From the NCBI GenBank assembly GCA_016235245.1, contig JACRLO010000023.1, positions 1 through 42,216 of the forward strand: a stretch of 42,216 nucleotides of DNA. Direction: 5' to 3'. This DNA is from Nitrospirota bacterium (GTDB taxonomy: Bacteria; Nitrospirota; Thermodesulfovibrionia; Thermodesulfovibrionales; UBA6898). A program made the translations under genes and the position numbers. A model generated the notes under the pieces. That model did no database searches. It saw nothing but the letters and a program-made list of their open reading frames with translations, and had not been told where the DNA came from. Positions 33,623 to 42,163 of the stretch are shown one piece after another (position 1 is the first letter of the stretch; each line of letters opens with the position of its first letter).

Positions 33623-36313
33623 TTATGGTTCGCGTGCGTACGGCGGTTTGTATGGACTGGAGAGGTTGTGGACCTTGTCCGGCGAGAATTCCTTGCCCGC
33701 GCCATGACATATCGAACAGGTCTCTACTCGCCGACTATCGTACGGGTCGGCGGGATTGGGGTTCTTGACCATCATATCCATATGCGAAATCGCTTTGTCA
33801 TTATCATGGCAGGATGAACACGCCAAGCGGCTCGCATTCGTCTTCCATGTCCCACTGGTTTCTTTGGTATGGCATTTTTCGCAGTTGCGTACATCCTGCG
33901 GGAAGATGATCTCGGCGAAGGCATTGGGATTGCCAGCATAGCCGTACTCCGGATGCTCGAGGTATCTTCCAAAGTGAATGTTGTGCACACGAGCAGAAGT
34001 CGGTTTAGCACCAAAGCCGGCCCAGCCGCTCGTCGAGTTACCACCTGTTCGGGGGAAGAGATCGCCAGTGCCAGACCATCGCTGGTAGTCATGACACGCT
34101 ACGCAATAGTCGGCATCGAACGGTTGAGGATGAATCGGTCCCTCATCGAGATGCCAGATGGTATCGGCATGGCAGCTCGCGCAGCCAGACGCCACTTTCT
34201 TTTCTGGCGTTTCCGTACCAACTTGGAAGGTCAGGAAACCAATGGCTGTACGGCTAACGTTCAACGCTTTCGCCGCAGCATTAGGCGCGCCTGCGGGTCC
34301 AGGTTTGTCTAGCGTGCCTGCCACGACGCCATTCGGGATCACGTAGGAGTAGATCATGTAGGTTCCAGGTTTCAATCCCTTGACGTCATCGAGTTGGTAG
34401 GTAACTTTGTCCGCACTACGAATGACCAGCGGATCGGTAAAGTTCAACGGATCACTGCGGGGTCGCAAGTCATTGGCTGGGATAGACGCGTTCGCCATGA
34501 CCACGTATGGCTCCATGGTAGTGCCAGCCGTCATGCCACCCTTGGCGAGCGGTAAAGGACCGGGCTTCCATCCCATCTTGGTTGTGACCGGGCTGTTGTA
34601 AATTTCAAAGCGCGAAGTGGGCGCGCCGAGGACAGTGCTCGCGATAGTGACGCTGCCCGCCGTGTTGTTGGAGGTGATGGTGACTTCGCCTTTGAGGTTC
34701 GCCTTGAGCCAGTCACGAACTTGGTCAGGCGTTTGCAACCCAGCAGGTGCAGCAAGCACCTGCACGGGTCCACCATTGACGGCAATCTTGAACGTATCAC
34801 CCTCGGCGAAGGTCCAGCCTTTGGTCGGCGTACCCGCCGCTGCGATACTGCTCGAAGCCGAAGCACGTGCTTTGCTGTCGGCGTTTTTGGCGACATTGGT
34901 CAGCACCGGCACAGGAAGGGCACGCGGACCGTAAACGAAAAAGCTGGCGGTCGAGAAGGATGTCTCATCGATCTTGGTGTGATCGATGGGTTTGCCGTTA
35001 TCGTCGCGGATGACGATGGTGAGCATCGGCTTGTCGCCCTCGGTGTAGAATTTGCCATTCTTGGGAGGCGTCAAGCTAAAGTCGATCTTGTTCAGGGTAG
35101 CGCCGGTCAATGAGGCGGAGGGAGTGACCTTGTGCGCGTTAGCAACCGACATGGCTCCGCCCGTGTCCGGTGGGTGACAGCCTGCGCAAGTGGAGTCATT
35201 CGCTTGCGGTCCGCCTTTGTGCGCGACACTGGTCTTGGGCATACTCGCCGTGTCGCCGAACCAGACATTGTCATGGCATGTGTTGCATAATTCGCGTGAA
35301 ACCGCCGTCTTCCAGCGATCATCGACGTGGCATGTGTTGCAGTTCTTTATGTTGGCGGGGAAAACAACACCAGTGTAATTTCTGAAAACGCCGGTCTTGG
35401 GATCGGTGTTGATGGGATTCTTGAGTTCTTCGCCCTTGTGCACGCCATGTGCCCGCACGACGATAGGATCGGGCACCGGTTTGCCATCGACGGTATAAGC
35501 GGCATAGCCATCGTTGTTATGACAAGCTTTACAGGTGCGCACAGGAACAGAATCAATCGATGGACTGCCATACGGCGTTCGACCCGGATCGACGTGATGC
35601 AGGTAGAACTGACCATTCGATGTGCCCAAGTGACATGCCGCGCATTTATCTTTATCGACAATTTGTTTTTCGGCGGTGGCTGTGCCGAGTTGAAAATCGA
35701 CTAGGGTAAACGCTTGATTGACGGGCGGGTCGCCTTTTTTGACCGCCCAGATCGAAACGGTATACGTCCCCGGTGCTTCATTGCTAACGGCTTGGAACGT
35801 ATATTTCAAATTGTTGCCGTCGATTTGAATGTTGGTGTCTTTGAGGAGGTCGATGTAGTGGTGTGGAGTTTTTGAACGATCGGTGTTGGCGTTGAGCAGT
35901 TTTGAAACGGTAACCGTCTTGCTCGTTTCTTGCGGTCCATACGCATAGAGGTTAAGTGTTGCGAAATCGTCTTTGGTGAGCGAGCCGCCAAACTTGTCCT
36001 TGAGCGTCACCGTCAGTGCGGGTTTTTCGCCCGCGACGTAATGAGTGCCGTTTGCGGGCTTGGACAGCGCCGCGCTGACATCCATTCCCGTGTCAGTGCC
36101 TGGTGCAAGCGGTGCCGCTTTTGCTTGAGGACCGGCAGGACCGGCAGGACCTTGTGCCCCCTGAGGTCCCTGCGGACCTTGCGAACCGACAGGACCGGCT
36201 GGACCTGCAGGTCCGGTTGTAGTTGTAACGGGTGCAGCCGTGCATCCGGCGACCAGCGCGATTCCCAGCACCACCGCAGCCAGCATCAGCATGCAGATTG
36301 CTTTTCGTAGCAT
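33623..36313 (-). CDS. OmcA/MtrC-type decaheme c-type cytochrome lipoprotein with collagen-like stalk
   Basis: An 896-residue surface electron-transfer protein. It has exactly ten CXXCH haem sites: CAACH, CKACH, CNTCH, CNTCH and CAGCH in the first half, CASCH, CVACH, CEKCH, CSSCH and CSICH in the second. These are two pentahaem halves, each preceded by a beta-rich domain, as in OmcA/MtrC. The N-terminus is a lipoprotein signal with lipobox VAGC (Cys24), followed by Gly-Pro-rich collagen-like repeats at about residues 34-64. Probable role: passing electrons to minerals or partner cells. No porin partner (mtrB-like) gene is adjacent. The start has GAAGGAG upstream. Confidence 0.92.
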   Translation of the reverse strand: MLRKAICMLMLAAVVLGIALVAGCTAAPVTTTTGPAGPAGPVGSQGPQGPQGAQGPAGPAGPQAKAAPLAPGTDTGMDVSAALSKPANGTHYVAGEKPALTVTLKDKFGGSLTKDDFATLNLYAYGPQETSKTVTVSKLLNANTDRSKTPHHYIDLLKDTNIQIDGNNLKYTFQAVSNEAPGTYTVSIWAVKKGDPPVNQAFTLVDFQLGTATAEKQIVDKDKCAACHLGTSNGQFYLHHVDPGRTPYGSPSIDSVPVRTCKACHNNDGYAAYTVDGKPVPDPIVVRAHGVHKGEELKNPINTDPKTGVFRNYTGVVFPANIKNCNTCHVDDRWKTAVSRELCNTCHDNVWFGDTASMPKTSVAHKGGPQANDSTCAGCHPPDTGGAMSVANAHKVTPSASLTGATLNKIDFSLTPPKNGKFYTEGDKPMLTIVIRDDNGKPIDHTKIDETSFSTASFFVYGPRALPVPVLTNVAKNADSKARASASSSIAAAGTPTKGWTFAEGDTFKIAVNGGPVQVLAAPAGLQTPDQVRDWLKANLKGEVTITSNNTAGSVTIASTVLGAPTSRFEIYNSPVTTKMGWKPGPLPLAKGGMTAGTTMEPYVVMANASIPANDLRPRSDPLNFTDPLVIRSADKVTYQLDDVKGLKPGTYMIYSYVIPNGVVAGTLDKPGPAGAPNAAAKALNVSRTAIGFLTFQVGTETPEKKVASGCASCHADTIWHLDEGPIHPQPFDADYCVACHDYQRWSGTGDLFPRTGGNSTSGWAGFGAKPTSARVHNIHFGRYLEHPEYGYAGNPNAFAEIIFPQDVRNCEKCHTKETSGTWKTNASRLACSSCHDNDKAISHMDMMVKNPNPADPYDSRRVETCSICHGAGKEFSPDKVHNLSSPYKPPYAREP

Positions 36314-36540
36314 ACCATACTCCTTCGTTGGAGAAATGTTGAATAAAGCTAGAGGACAACGGTCAATTTTTATTCGATACCCACCTCGCTTTCTCCGGTT
36401 TTCGGAAAATAAAAATGCCTCCGCACACGCGCCGATGCGCGCACGAAGGCATTCGCCACCTTCGGCGAGTTGTTTTACGATACCATCCTCAGTATCGCCA
36501 TAAAGTTACAATCGAATCATAACACAAATTCGAGTATCTA
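36314..36540 (-). promoter_or_regulatory. structured leader of the cytochrome gene with a terminator
   Basis: On the minus strand the region folds as three successive hairpins: CGATAC/GTATCG at 36478-36497, TCGCC/GGCGA at 36453-36468, and an AATGCCT/AGGCATT-based GC-rich stem at 36414-36453 followed by TTTTTATTTT. The last is an intrinsic terminator about 100 bases before the cytochrome start. Either it ends the upstream Nudix transcript, or the series is a riboswitch or attenuator controlling the cytochrome. I could not match it to a known riboswitch consensus. Confidence 0.5.
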
Positions 36541-36707
36541 AAGTATCAATTTAGAGTACAAATGTCACTATTTGGTGGGTGATAGACTTGGGATCGGCTA
36601 AACACAAAAATCTGCAACTTCCCTCTAAAATCCAAGTAATTTAGAGACTATAGAGATTTGACCGGGTCACGTTTCTCTAAAATTACCCATCCCCCAGATT
36701 GCCGCTA
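36541..36707. other. AT-rich intergenic stretch
   Basis: It contains repeated TCTAAA/TTTAGA words (36537, 36551, 36624, 36641 and 36674 regions) but no gene. A minus-strand TATGAT near 36525 may be the -10 of the cytochrome leader, without a good -35. Confidence 0.35.
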
Positions 36708-37136
36708 TCATCCCCAACCAAACTCGCTGAAAGGAATCCGGTCTCGATAGTTTTCCCACCCTTTGCGAACATACGGAATCAAATTGCCTGGCAAAGCGCT
36801 CAAAGGATGCCATTGCAAATCATCGCATTTGTTCGGTTCGTTATTGACGATTTCGCCTGTCCAACTTTTCACGACAAGAAAAAAATCGATTCGTTCTTCT
36901 TCGGATTTGCGATTCATGACATGGACGACTTGAAGCTCTTGTCGCTTCAAATCGACACCGACTTCTTCGCGCGCTTCTCGAATGGCTGCTTGAGTGACCG
37001 TCTCGCCAATCTCGACATGTCCGGCAGGCACGCTATAGTTTCCATCTTCCCAACCGGTATTGAAACGGCGCAACAACAAAATGTGATCGTCACGGAAGAA
37101 AAACAAATGAATGGCGACAGGAAACTGACTACGCAT
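36708..37136 (-). CDS. Nudix hydrolase
   Basis: A 142-residue single-domain Nudix protein. The Nudix box is complete: GHVEIGE, then REAREEVGVD, at about residues 39-61, with the NYSVPAGHVE strand before it. The late segment WHPLSALPGNLIPYVR is typical of MutT-like or nucleoside diphosphate-cleaving members. It hydrolyses a nucleoside diphosphate linked to some group X; the exact substrate cannot be told. The ATG has GAGG a few bases upstream. It lies alone between an unknown membrane protein gene and the cytochrome leader, on the same strand. Confidence 0.9.
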   Translation of the reverse strand: MRSQFPVAIHLFFFRDDHILLLRRFNTGWEDGNYSVPAGHVEIGETVTQAAIREAREEVGVDLKRQELQVVHVMNRKSEEERIDFFLVVKSWTGEIVNNEPNKCDDLQWHPLSALPGNLIPYVRKGWENYRDRIPFSEFGWG

Positions 37137-37296
37137 AATGCCTCATGTGTTTTAGATTCTAGAATTGCAACGATCCATGCTCGCTAATAATCAACACCTG
37201 CTGTCAGACGCGCACAGGCGCAACTAACAACAGGTGCAAATTGCCCAAATATCGAACAGCAAATATTCTCCGCGAGGAGTTTTTGTTCTGCTTGCT

Positions 37297-38505
37297 TTAG
37301 CCGACCTCAGCTCTGGCTTCGCCTTCCACGCCGGAACCCTTGCGCCTGCGCAATTGCTTGCGCAACGCCTTAACCGCTTTTTCGGCGACGACCTCGGGAT
37401 TGCCCACCCAGTTTTTCAAATCGAATGCAAATTCGCCATTGGGCGACATGGTCAACATGCGATGCCAATTTCTGATGTACTCGCTGCTCGCGTAGGTCAC
37501 TTGAATGCTGTCGCCGCTCGACAAAACGAGACTGAATGTCGGCGCGTTCTCCAACACCATTTTGAAAAAACTCAAATCGACTTTGCGAAATTGCTGGCGC
37601 GTAGACAGTGCAACCACATCGTTGTAATACAGTTCGGCGGTATGTTCGTTGTAAATTCGGCCGCTGATAAAATCCCAAAAGCAGCCATAATTGCCCAACA
37701 CTTCTTCCGCGACGATGATGAACTCGACGTAGTAGACGCCGTACAAATCGACAAAGCGATCGTTGCTGATAAAGTCCAACCTGGATGCGGCGAGATGTTT
37801 GTTGCGATCCACTTCGCGCGGGTCAAGCAGTAATTCGGGAATTGCTTTATTGCGTTGGAGATAACCGGGTCCAATGATGCATATCGGATTGGGCGTCTGA
37901 TCGTCCAACATCACACGTTTGTTTTCCAACCCCGTCTGTGCGAGCGCGTGCTTGGTGAGCCAATCGATGTCTTCTTCGAGCCATTGCCGCATCTGCTCGA
38001 CCGTTGTGGGTTCGGGGACTTGGCGCTGCAAATAAACGATCTGCTTTTGCAGCATTGCGACTTGCTCATTCGAGTTTCGGATAGCTTTGGAAATCTTGCT
38101 ATTGGTCTGTTGCCAGACGACATAGATTCCTAATAGATCCAGAAGTACAAGTGCGATTACACCGAATGCGATTTGTTCGAAACCGAATCGATAAGTAAGG
38201 GCGGCGGCAGCAGCGAGAACTCCGGCTGCGATGCCGAGAACTCTGATCTGCTGTCCCATCTTCGTCCGAAGGGCGGTTATTTGCTTGTCCTTCTCGCGCG
38301 TTACAGAATCGATTGCTTGCTTTTGGGGTTTACCCACGTCGGCAGACCGGATGTGGAAAAAGTAATCCCAAATCTGGAGGCGTTTTTCGAGTTTGGGATT
38401 TTTCATTGCCTGGTCGCGCAACTCGTCGCGGTCGCGACGCGAGGGCAGATATGGCATATCGCTGAGGTAATCCCAGACATCATTTGAAAAAACGGTTGAA
38501 GGCAT
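37297..38505 (-). CDS. two-TM membrane protein with coiled coil, unknown function
   Basis: A 402-residue protein that I do not recognise. Residues 1-85 are soluble and charged, two transmembrane helices follow at about 88-104 and 111-131 with a short loop, then a probable coiled coil at about 133-163 (KISKAIRNSNEQVAMLQKQI). The C-terminal 230 residues are soluble with beta-strand-rich stretches (YGVYYVEFIIVAEE, YYNDVVALSTRQQF), suggesting a PH-like or PAS-like cytoplasmic domain; that is a guess. The GC-rich C-terminal tail is basic. It is followed by the Nudix gene after 160 bases. Confidence 0.65.
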   Translation of the reverse strand: MPSTVFSNDVWDYLSDMPYLPSRRDRDELRDQAMKNPKLEKRLQIWDYFFHIRSADVGKPQKQAIDSVTREKDKQITALRTKMGQQIRVLGIAAGVLAAAAALTYRFGFEQIAFGVIALVLLDLLGIYVVWQQTNSKISKAIRNSNEQVAMLQKQIVYLQRQVPEPTTVEQMRQWLEEDIDWLTKHALAQTGLENKRVMLDDQTPNPICIIGPGYLQRNKAIPELLLDPREVDRNKHLAASRLDFISNDRFVDLYGVYYVEFIIVAEEVLGNYGCFWDFISGRIYNEHTAELYYNDVVALSTRQQFRKVDLSFFKMVLENAPTFSLVLSSGDSIQVTYASSEYIRNWHRMLTMSPNGEFAFDLKNWVGNPEVVAEKAVKALRKQLRRRKGSGVEGEARAEVG

Positions 38506-38595
38506 TCCCTATCTCAGTGTGAGGCGAAATCAATTGCTGAATCCAAAATTTGAATCATCGGAACCAATTATACAAGCGTCGAGTAATTTCCGCAA

Positions 38596-40002
38596 TTATG
38601 GCAACGCATACGTTCCGCGCTTTAAATATTCGCCTTGCCCGCGCTTGCCGAGGAATTGATCGTCCTCAAAAATTTTTCGCCCACGCGCTATCACCAGCGA
38701 CGGCGAGCCAGCAACCGTCATGCCTTCGTACGGATTGTAATCGACGTGCATGTAATGCGTCGCCGCGCTGATCGTGTACGGCCGATGGGGATTCCACAAC
38801 ACCACGTCTGCATCGCTGCCGACGGCAATCGTTCCTTTGCGCGGGAACAATCCGAAAATTTTGGCTGGCGCGGTGCTAGTGACTTGCACAAATCGATTCA
38901 TGCTCCAGCCGCGTTCGATCACGCCGCCTTGATAAACGACGTGCAGTCGATTCTCGACACCTGGGACGCCGTTTGGAATCTTGGCAAAATTTCCGATGCC
39001 GAGTTCCTTTTGCTTGGGCAAGCCTTTGTAACCTTCGTGCATACAAAATGGGCAATGATCGGTTGCGACGGCTTGCAAATCGTCGGCGGCGAGCGCGCGC
39101 CACAACGGTTCTTGGTTGGCGCGTTCGCGAATCGGCGGTGAGCACACAAAGCGCGCGCCGTCGAAGCTGCCGTCGGCATATTGTTCGTACGCGAGCGCGA
39201 GATATTGCGGGCACGTTTCGCCATATGCGGGCAACCCGCGATCCCGTGCCGCGCGAATCGCTTCCATGGCGCGATGCGATGAGACGTGAACGATGTACAC
39301 CGGCACACCGGCGAGTTCGGCGAGCAAAATCACGCGCTGGGTCGCATCGGCTTCGGCTTGATGCGGGCGCGAAAGCAAATGATAATTCGGCGTCGTTTTG
39401 CCGTCCGCAATAAATTTCTGCACGAGATAATCGATCACGCTGCCGTTCTCGGCGTGCATCATGATGAATCCGCCGTTTTCGCCGGTGCGCTGCATCGCTT
39501 TGAAAATTGTGCCATCGTCAAGCTGTAATCGATCTGGGTACGCCGTGAATAGCTTGAATGACGTAACGCCTTCGCGCACGAGCGCGTCCATCTCGGTCAA
39601 GAGGTTATCGGGCAAGTACGACACGATCATGTGCAAGCCAAAATCGATCACGGCTTTGGGTTCTGATTTCGCAAGCCATTCATCAAGCGCAGCATGCATC
39701 GTGCCGCCGCGTTGCTGCGTTGCAAAATCGATGATGGTGGTTGTGCCGCCATGCGCCGCTGCAATCGTGCCGGTTTCAAAATCATCGGAAGAGACGGCAG
39801 CGCCGACGTTGAGTTCCATGTGAGTGTGACAATCCACGCCGCCGGGAATCACATATTGCCCAGTCGCGTCGATGACGGAATCGGCTTGCAGCGGCAAGTC
39901 TCGTCCGATCAATTCGATCTTGTCGCCGTCGATCAATACATCCGCGATATAATCATCCGTCGCGGTGATGACGCGCCCGCCGCGAATTAGTGTAGTGCTC
40001 AT
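38596..40002 (-). CDS. hydA: dihydropyrimidinase (D-hydantoinase)
   Basis: A 468-residue cyclic amidohydrolase that opens dihydropyrimidine or hydantoin rings. Metal ligands are visible: DCHTHMEL (His59, His61), the carbamylated Lys in TSFKLF, VHVSSHRAM with a His, and TDHCPF with the catalytic Asp. Length and the N-terminal LIRGGRVIT strand fit the family. It lies 57 bases after the LLM oxidoreductase gene on the same strand, separated by a REP-like palindrome, and may share a transcript. Pyrimidine or hydantoin breakdown is the likely role. Confidence 0.92.
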   Translation of the reverse strand: MSTTLIRGGRVITATDDYIADVLIDGDKIELIGRDLPLQADSVIDATGQYVIPGGVDCHTHMELNVGAAVSSDDFETGTIAAAHGGTTTIIDFATQQRGGTMHAALDEWLAKSEPKAVIDFGLHMIVSYLPDNLLTEMDALVREGVTSFKLFTAYPDRLQLDDGTIFKAMQRTGENGGFIMMHAENGSVIDYLVQKFIADGKTTPNYHLLSRPHQAEADATQRVILLAELAGVPVYIVHVSSHRAMEAIRAARDRGLPAYGETCPQYLALAYEQYADGSFDGARFVCSPPIRERANQEPLWRALAADDLQAVATDHCPFCMHEGYKGLPKQKELGIGNFAKIPNGVPGVENRLHVVYQGGVIERGWSMNRFVQVTSTAPAKIFGLFPRKGTIAVGSDADVVLWNPHRPYTISAATHYMHVDYNPYEGMTVAGSPSLVIARGRKIFEDDQFLGKRGQGEYLKRGTYALP

Positions 40003-40020
40003 TTAGAATCCTACTGGGAA

Positions 40021-40051
40021 TTGTCATTCTGAGCGGAGCGAAGAATGACAA
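40021..40051. repeat. REP-like palindrome
   Basis: TTGTCATTCT (40021-40030) and AGAATGACAA (40042-40051) form a perfect 10-bp stem around GAGCGGAGCGA. It resembles the short intergenic palindromes repeated in many genomes. It could also stabilise or attenuate the transcript. Confidence 0.6.
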
Positions 40052-40059
40052 CCATAATA

Positions 40060-40944
40060 TTACCCGAATTCCGGCGCAATGTCTTTCATGAATCGTTCCA
40101 TTTGCGCCAGTCCAATCGACACATCGTTCATCGGAAACCACAGCGCGGCGTGTTCCAATCCGGCTTGCGCGTATTGGCGTAATGTTTGCCGAATATCGTC
40201 ATCCGTTCCACTCAAGCGGCGACGCGGCGCACCGCGATATTCGTACGTAGGCGGCGTTGCTGGATTCAGGTCGATGTTGAGGCGCGCGGAGATGGTCAAG
40301 CGCTTCGACGGATTGAGTTCTGCGATGCGCGTGACGGCTTTCGCAACAACCTCAGGCATTGCGCCGGTCGCGTGCCATGCATCGCCAAACCGTGCCGCGC
40401 GGCGAAAAGCTGGCTCTTCGTTGCCGCCGATCCAAATCGGAATATTTTTCTTGGGCGGAAGCGGCGCAAACACGGCGTGATCGAGGTTGGTGTACTTGCC
40501 GTGAAACGTCGCGTCCTCATTCGACCAGAGCGTGCGCAAAAGCGTAATGTCCTCGTCGAGTCGCTTGCCGCGATTTTTGAAATTTGCTCCCAGGTTTTTG
40601 TATTCCGTTTCGTTCCAGCCAACGCCCAGCCCAACGATCATGCGTCCGCCCGACGCGACATCAATCGTGGCGATTTGTTTTGCGGCGAGGATTGGATTGC
40701 GCTGGGGCAGCACCAAGATCGACGTGCCGAGTTTGATGCGCTGGGTGATGGGCGCGACCATTGCCAGCGTCACAATCGATTCCATGATATGTCCGTATGG
40801 CTCGATATTTTCTTGCGGCACGATGACGTGATCGGTCGTCCACACGGAATCGTAACCCAGTTGTTCTGCGGCTTGCGCCACGCGCCGAATATCGTCAAAC
40901 GTTTTGCCCTTGCCGTAATTTGGCAAACCTGCACCGAATATCAT
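40060..40944 (-). CDS. LLM class (F420-dependent) oxidoreductase
   Basis: A 294-residue luciferase-like monooxygenase barrel of the F420-dependent type. The family motifs are present: MIFGAGLPNYG at the start, SVWTTDHVIVPQE, KLGTSILVLPQRNPI with the usual cis-peptide-type turn, MIVGLGVGWNETEYKNLG, and IPIWIGGNEEPAFRRAARFGDAW. The cofactor (F420 or FMN) is inferred from the family only. The ATG has GGAGG upstream. The hydantoinase gene follows, so a shared catabolic pathway is plausible. Confidence 0.88.
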   Translation of the reverse strand: MIFGAGLPNYGKGKTFDDIRRVAQAAEQLGYDSVWTTDHVIVPQENIEPYGHIMESIVTLAMVAPITQRIKLGTSILVLPQRNPILAAKQIATIDVASGGRMIVGLGVGWNETEYKNLGANFKNRGKRLDEDITLLRTLWSNEDATFHGKYTNLDHAVFAPLPPKKNIPIWIGGNEEPAFRRAARFGDAWHATGAMPEVVAKAVTRIAELNPSKRLTISARLNIDLNPATPPTYEYRGAPRRRLSGTDDDIRQTLRQYAQAGLEHAALWFPMNDVSIGLAQMERFMKDIAPEFG

Positions 40945-40961
40945 TCTGCCTCCAAGTTAAT

Positions 40962-41015
40962 TCGTTGGTTCGTTCGTTGCATCGTTGAACGATGTAACGA
41001 TCCAACGATCCAACG
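40962..41015. repeat. imperfect palindrome built from CGTT/AACG words
   Basis: The left half (40962-40986) and right half (40988-41015) pair over about 25 bases with a small gap, and the right half repeats GATCCAACG twice. It lies directly after the K+ channel gene in the minus direction and could end its transcript or be a dispersed repeat. Confidence 0.55.
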
Positions 41016-41017
41016 AG

Positions 41018-42061
41018 TCAACGATTCTCCTGAACCAAATGATTGATTTCCTTCGGTCCGCCGAGAATGGCGAGCGTGTCTCCCTCGCACAATTGGATGT
41101 CGGCTGCTGGATGCATATCGCGCTGGCTATCGTGGACCAATTGCACAACGCTAATATTATAGTGCTGTTCCGCATCGCCGACGGACATGCCGACCAATTT
41201 TGATTTCGGCGTAACGTCCAAGCGCGCCAGACTCAACGATTCGCCATCGACCGTGATCGGGTTGGAAATGTCCATGCCCGCTGCGGTTGCGGCGAATGCA
41301 GGCGCTGCCATGCTCGTCGCACTCAGCGCGCTAAAGCCGAATTGTTTTTCGAGCGCTTGCGCAAAATCGTCGTCAAAGATTCTCATCACGACGCGAATAT
41401 CGGGATTGAGACTGCGCGCCTTGACCGCGATTTGCATGTTCAAGTTATCGTTCTGCGTGCAGAGTACCAAGACTTGTGCGCGTTTAATGCCGGCTGCATC
41501 GAGCATGGCTTCGCGCGTGGCATCGCCCGCCAAGATCGGCACATCCAATTTTTGCAAGTCGACGATGAGATCATCGCGCGGATGCAGATCGACCACGACC
41601 ACTTCTTGATTCATCTCGCGCAGTTGCCGCACGACGCGATGACCCAGATGCCCCAAACCAATCAGCACGATATGATTACCAAAAGTCGATGCGACTGCCA
41701 TTTGCCACTCCTTGCTGCGCGACCGGCGATTGAAAAATACCAAGGCGAATTCTGTCAATCCTTGAGCGATAATGACGATACCCAAAAGCGGCATCGCAAA
41801 ATAGAAAATTTGTAGATACCAAGTGCTGGGAAAGTCGCCGTTGGTCTGCAAGAAAACCATCGTCAACGCGAGATAGATGGCTTCGATAGGACTGCCCAGT
41901 TGCTCGCCCGCTTGTTCCGCCGCATAAAAATGAAGCAGACCGCCGCCGACGATGAGCAGCAAAAAGAGCGCCAACGGCGTGCGAAAATCGCGCAGCAATA
42001 ATGACGTATCGCGCCACGCTGCGCGCCAACGCCGGAAAAGTGAACGAATCTTGTTTTTCAT
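41018..42061 (-). CDS. potassium channel family protein with RCK (TrkA-N/TrkA-C) domains
   Basis: A 347-residue membrane protein: TM1 at about 28-48 (TPLALFLLLIVGGGLLHFY), a pore helix region at about 60-80, TM2 at about 84-106 (IFYFAMPLLGIVIIAQGL), then an RCK domain with the nucleotide-binding GLGHLGHRVVRQL (about 134-146) and Asp at the strand end VVVVDLHP. A C-terminal TrkA-C domain begins near 260 (LARLDVTPKSKLVG). The pore segment reads LTMVFLQTNGDFP, where K+ channels have TVGYGD, so the selectivity filter is unusual. The ligand, NAD or a nucleotide, is inferred from the family. Confidence 0.82.
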   Translation of the reverse strand: MKNKIRSLFRRWRAAWRDTSLLLRDFRTPLALFLLLIVGGGLLHFYAAEQAGEQLGSPIEAIYLALTMVFLQTNGDFPSTWYLQIFYFAMPLLGIVIIAQGLTEFALVFFNRRSRSKEWQMAVASTFGNHIVLIGLGHLGHRVVRQLREMNQEVVVVDLHPRDDLIVDLQKLDVPILAGDATREAMLDAAGIKRAQVLVLCTQNDNLNMQIAVKARSLNPDIRVVMRIFDDDFAQALEKQFGFSALSATSMAAPAFAATAAGMDISNPITVDGESLSLARLDVTPKSKLVGMSVGDAEQHYNISVVQLVHDSQRDMHPAADIQLCEGDTLAILGGPKEINHLVQENR

Positions 42062-42121
42062 TTTATTGCATTATCTTTAAAACAGTAACCGCAAAATTCC
42101 ACCTACACGCCTCTGATGCGG

Positions 42122-42127
42122 TATAAT
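42122..42127 (+). promoter_or_regulatory. -10 element of the right-edge gene
   Basis: TATAAT at 42122-42127 with no good -35 at 16-18 bases upstream. It precedes ATG 42164 and diverges from the potassium channel gene. Confidence 0.45.
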
Positions 42128-42163
42128 GGGTTCTCAAGAACCCTACGACGCAAAGGTGTGTGG

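Noticed and set aside
36314-36540. GEMM-type cyclic-dinucleotide riboswitch
   Set aside because: The conserved tetraloop-receptor and GCAAAGCC-like core of that class are not found in the leader.
40186-41046. 286-residue plus-strand frame opposite the LLM oxidoreductase
   Set aside because: Antisense shadow of a clearly conserved gene; it crosses the palindromic intergenic repeat and has no ribosome binding site.
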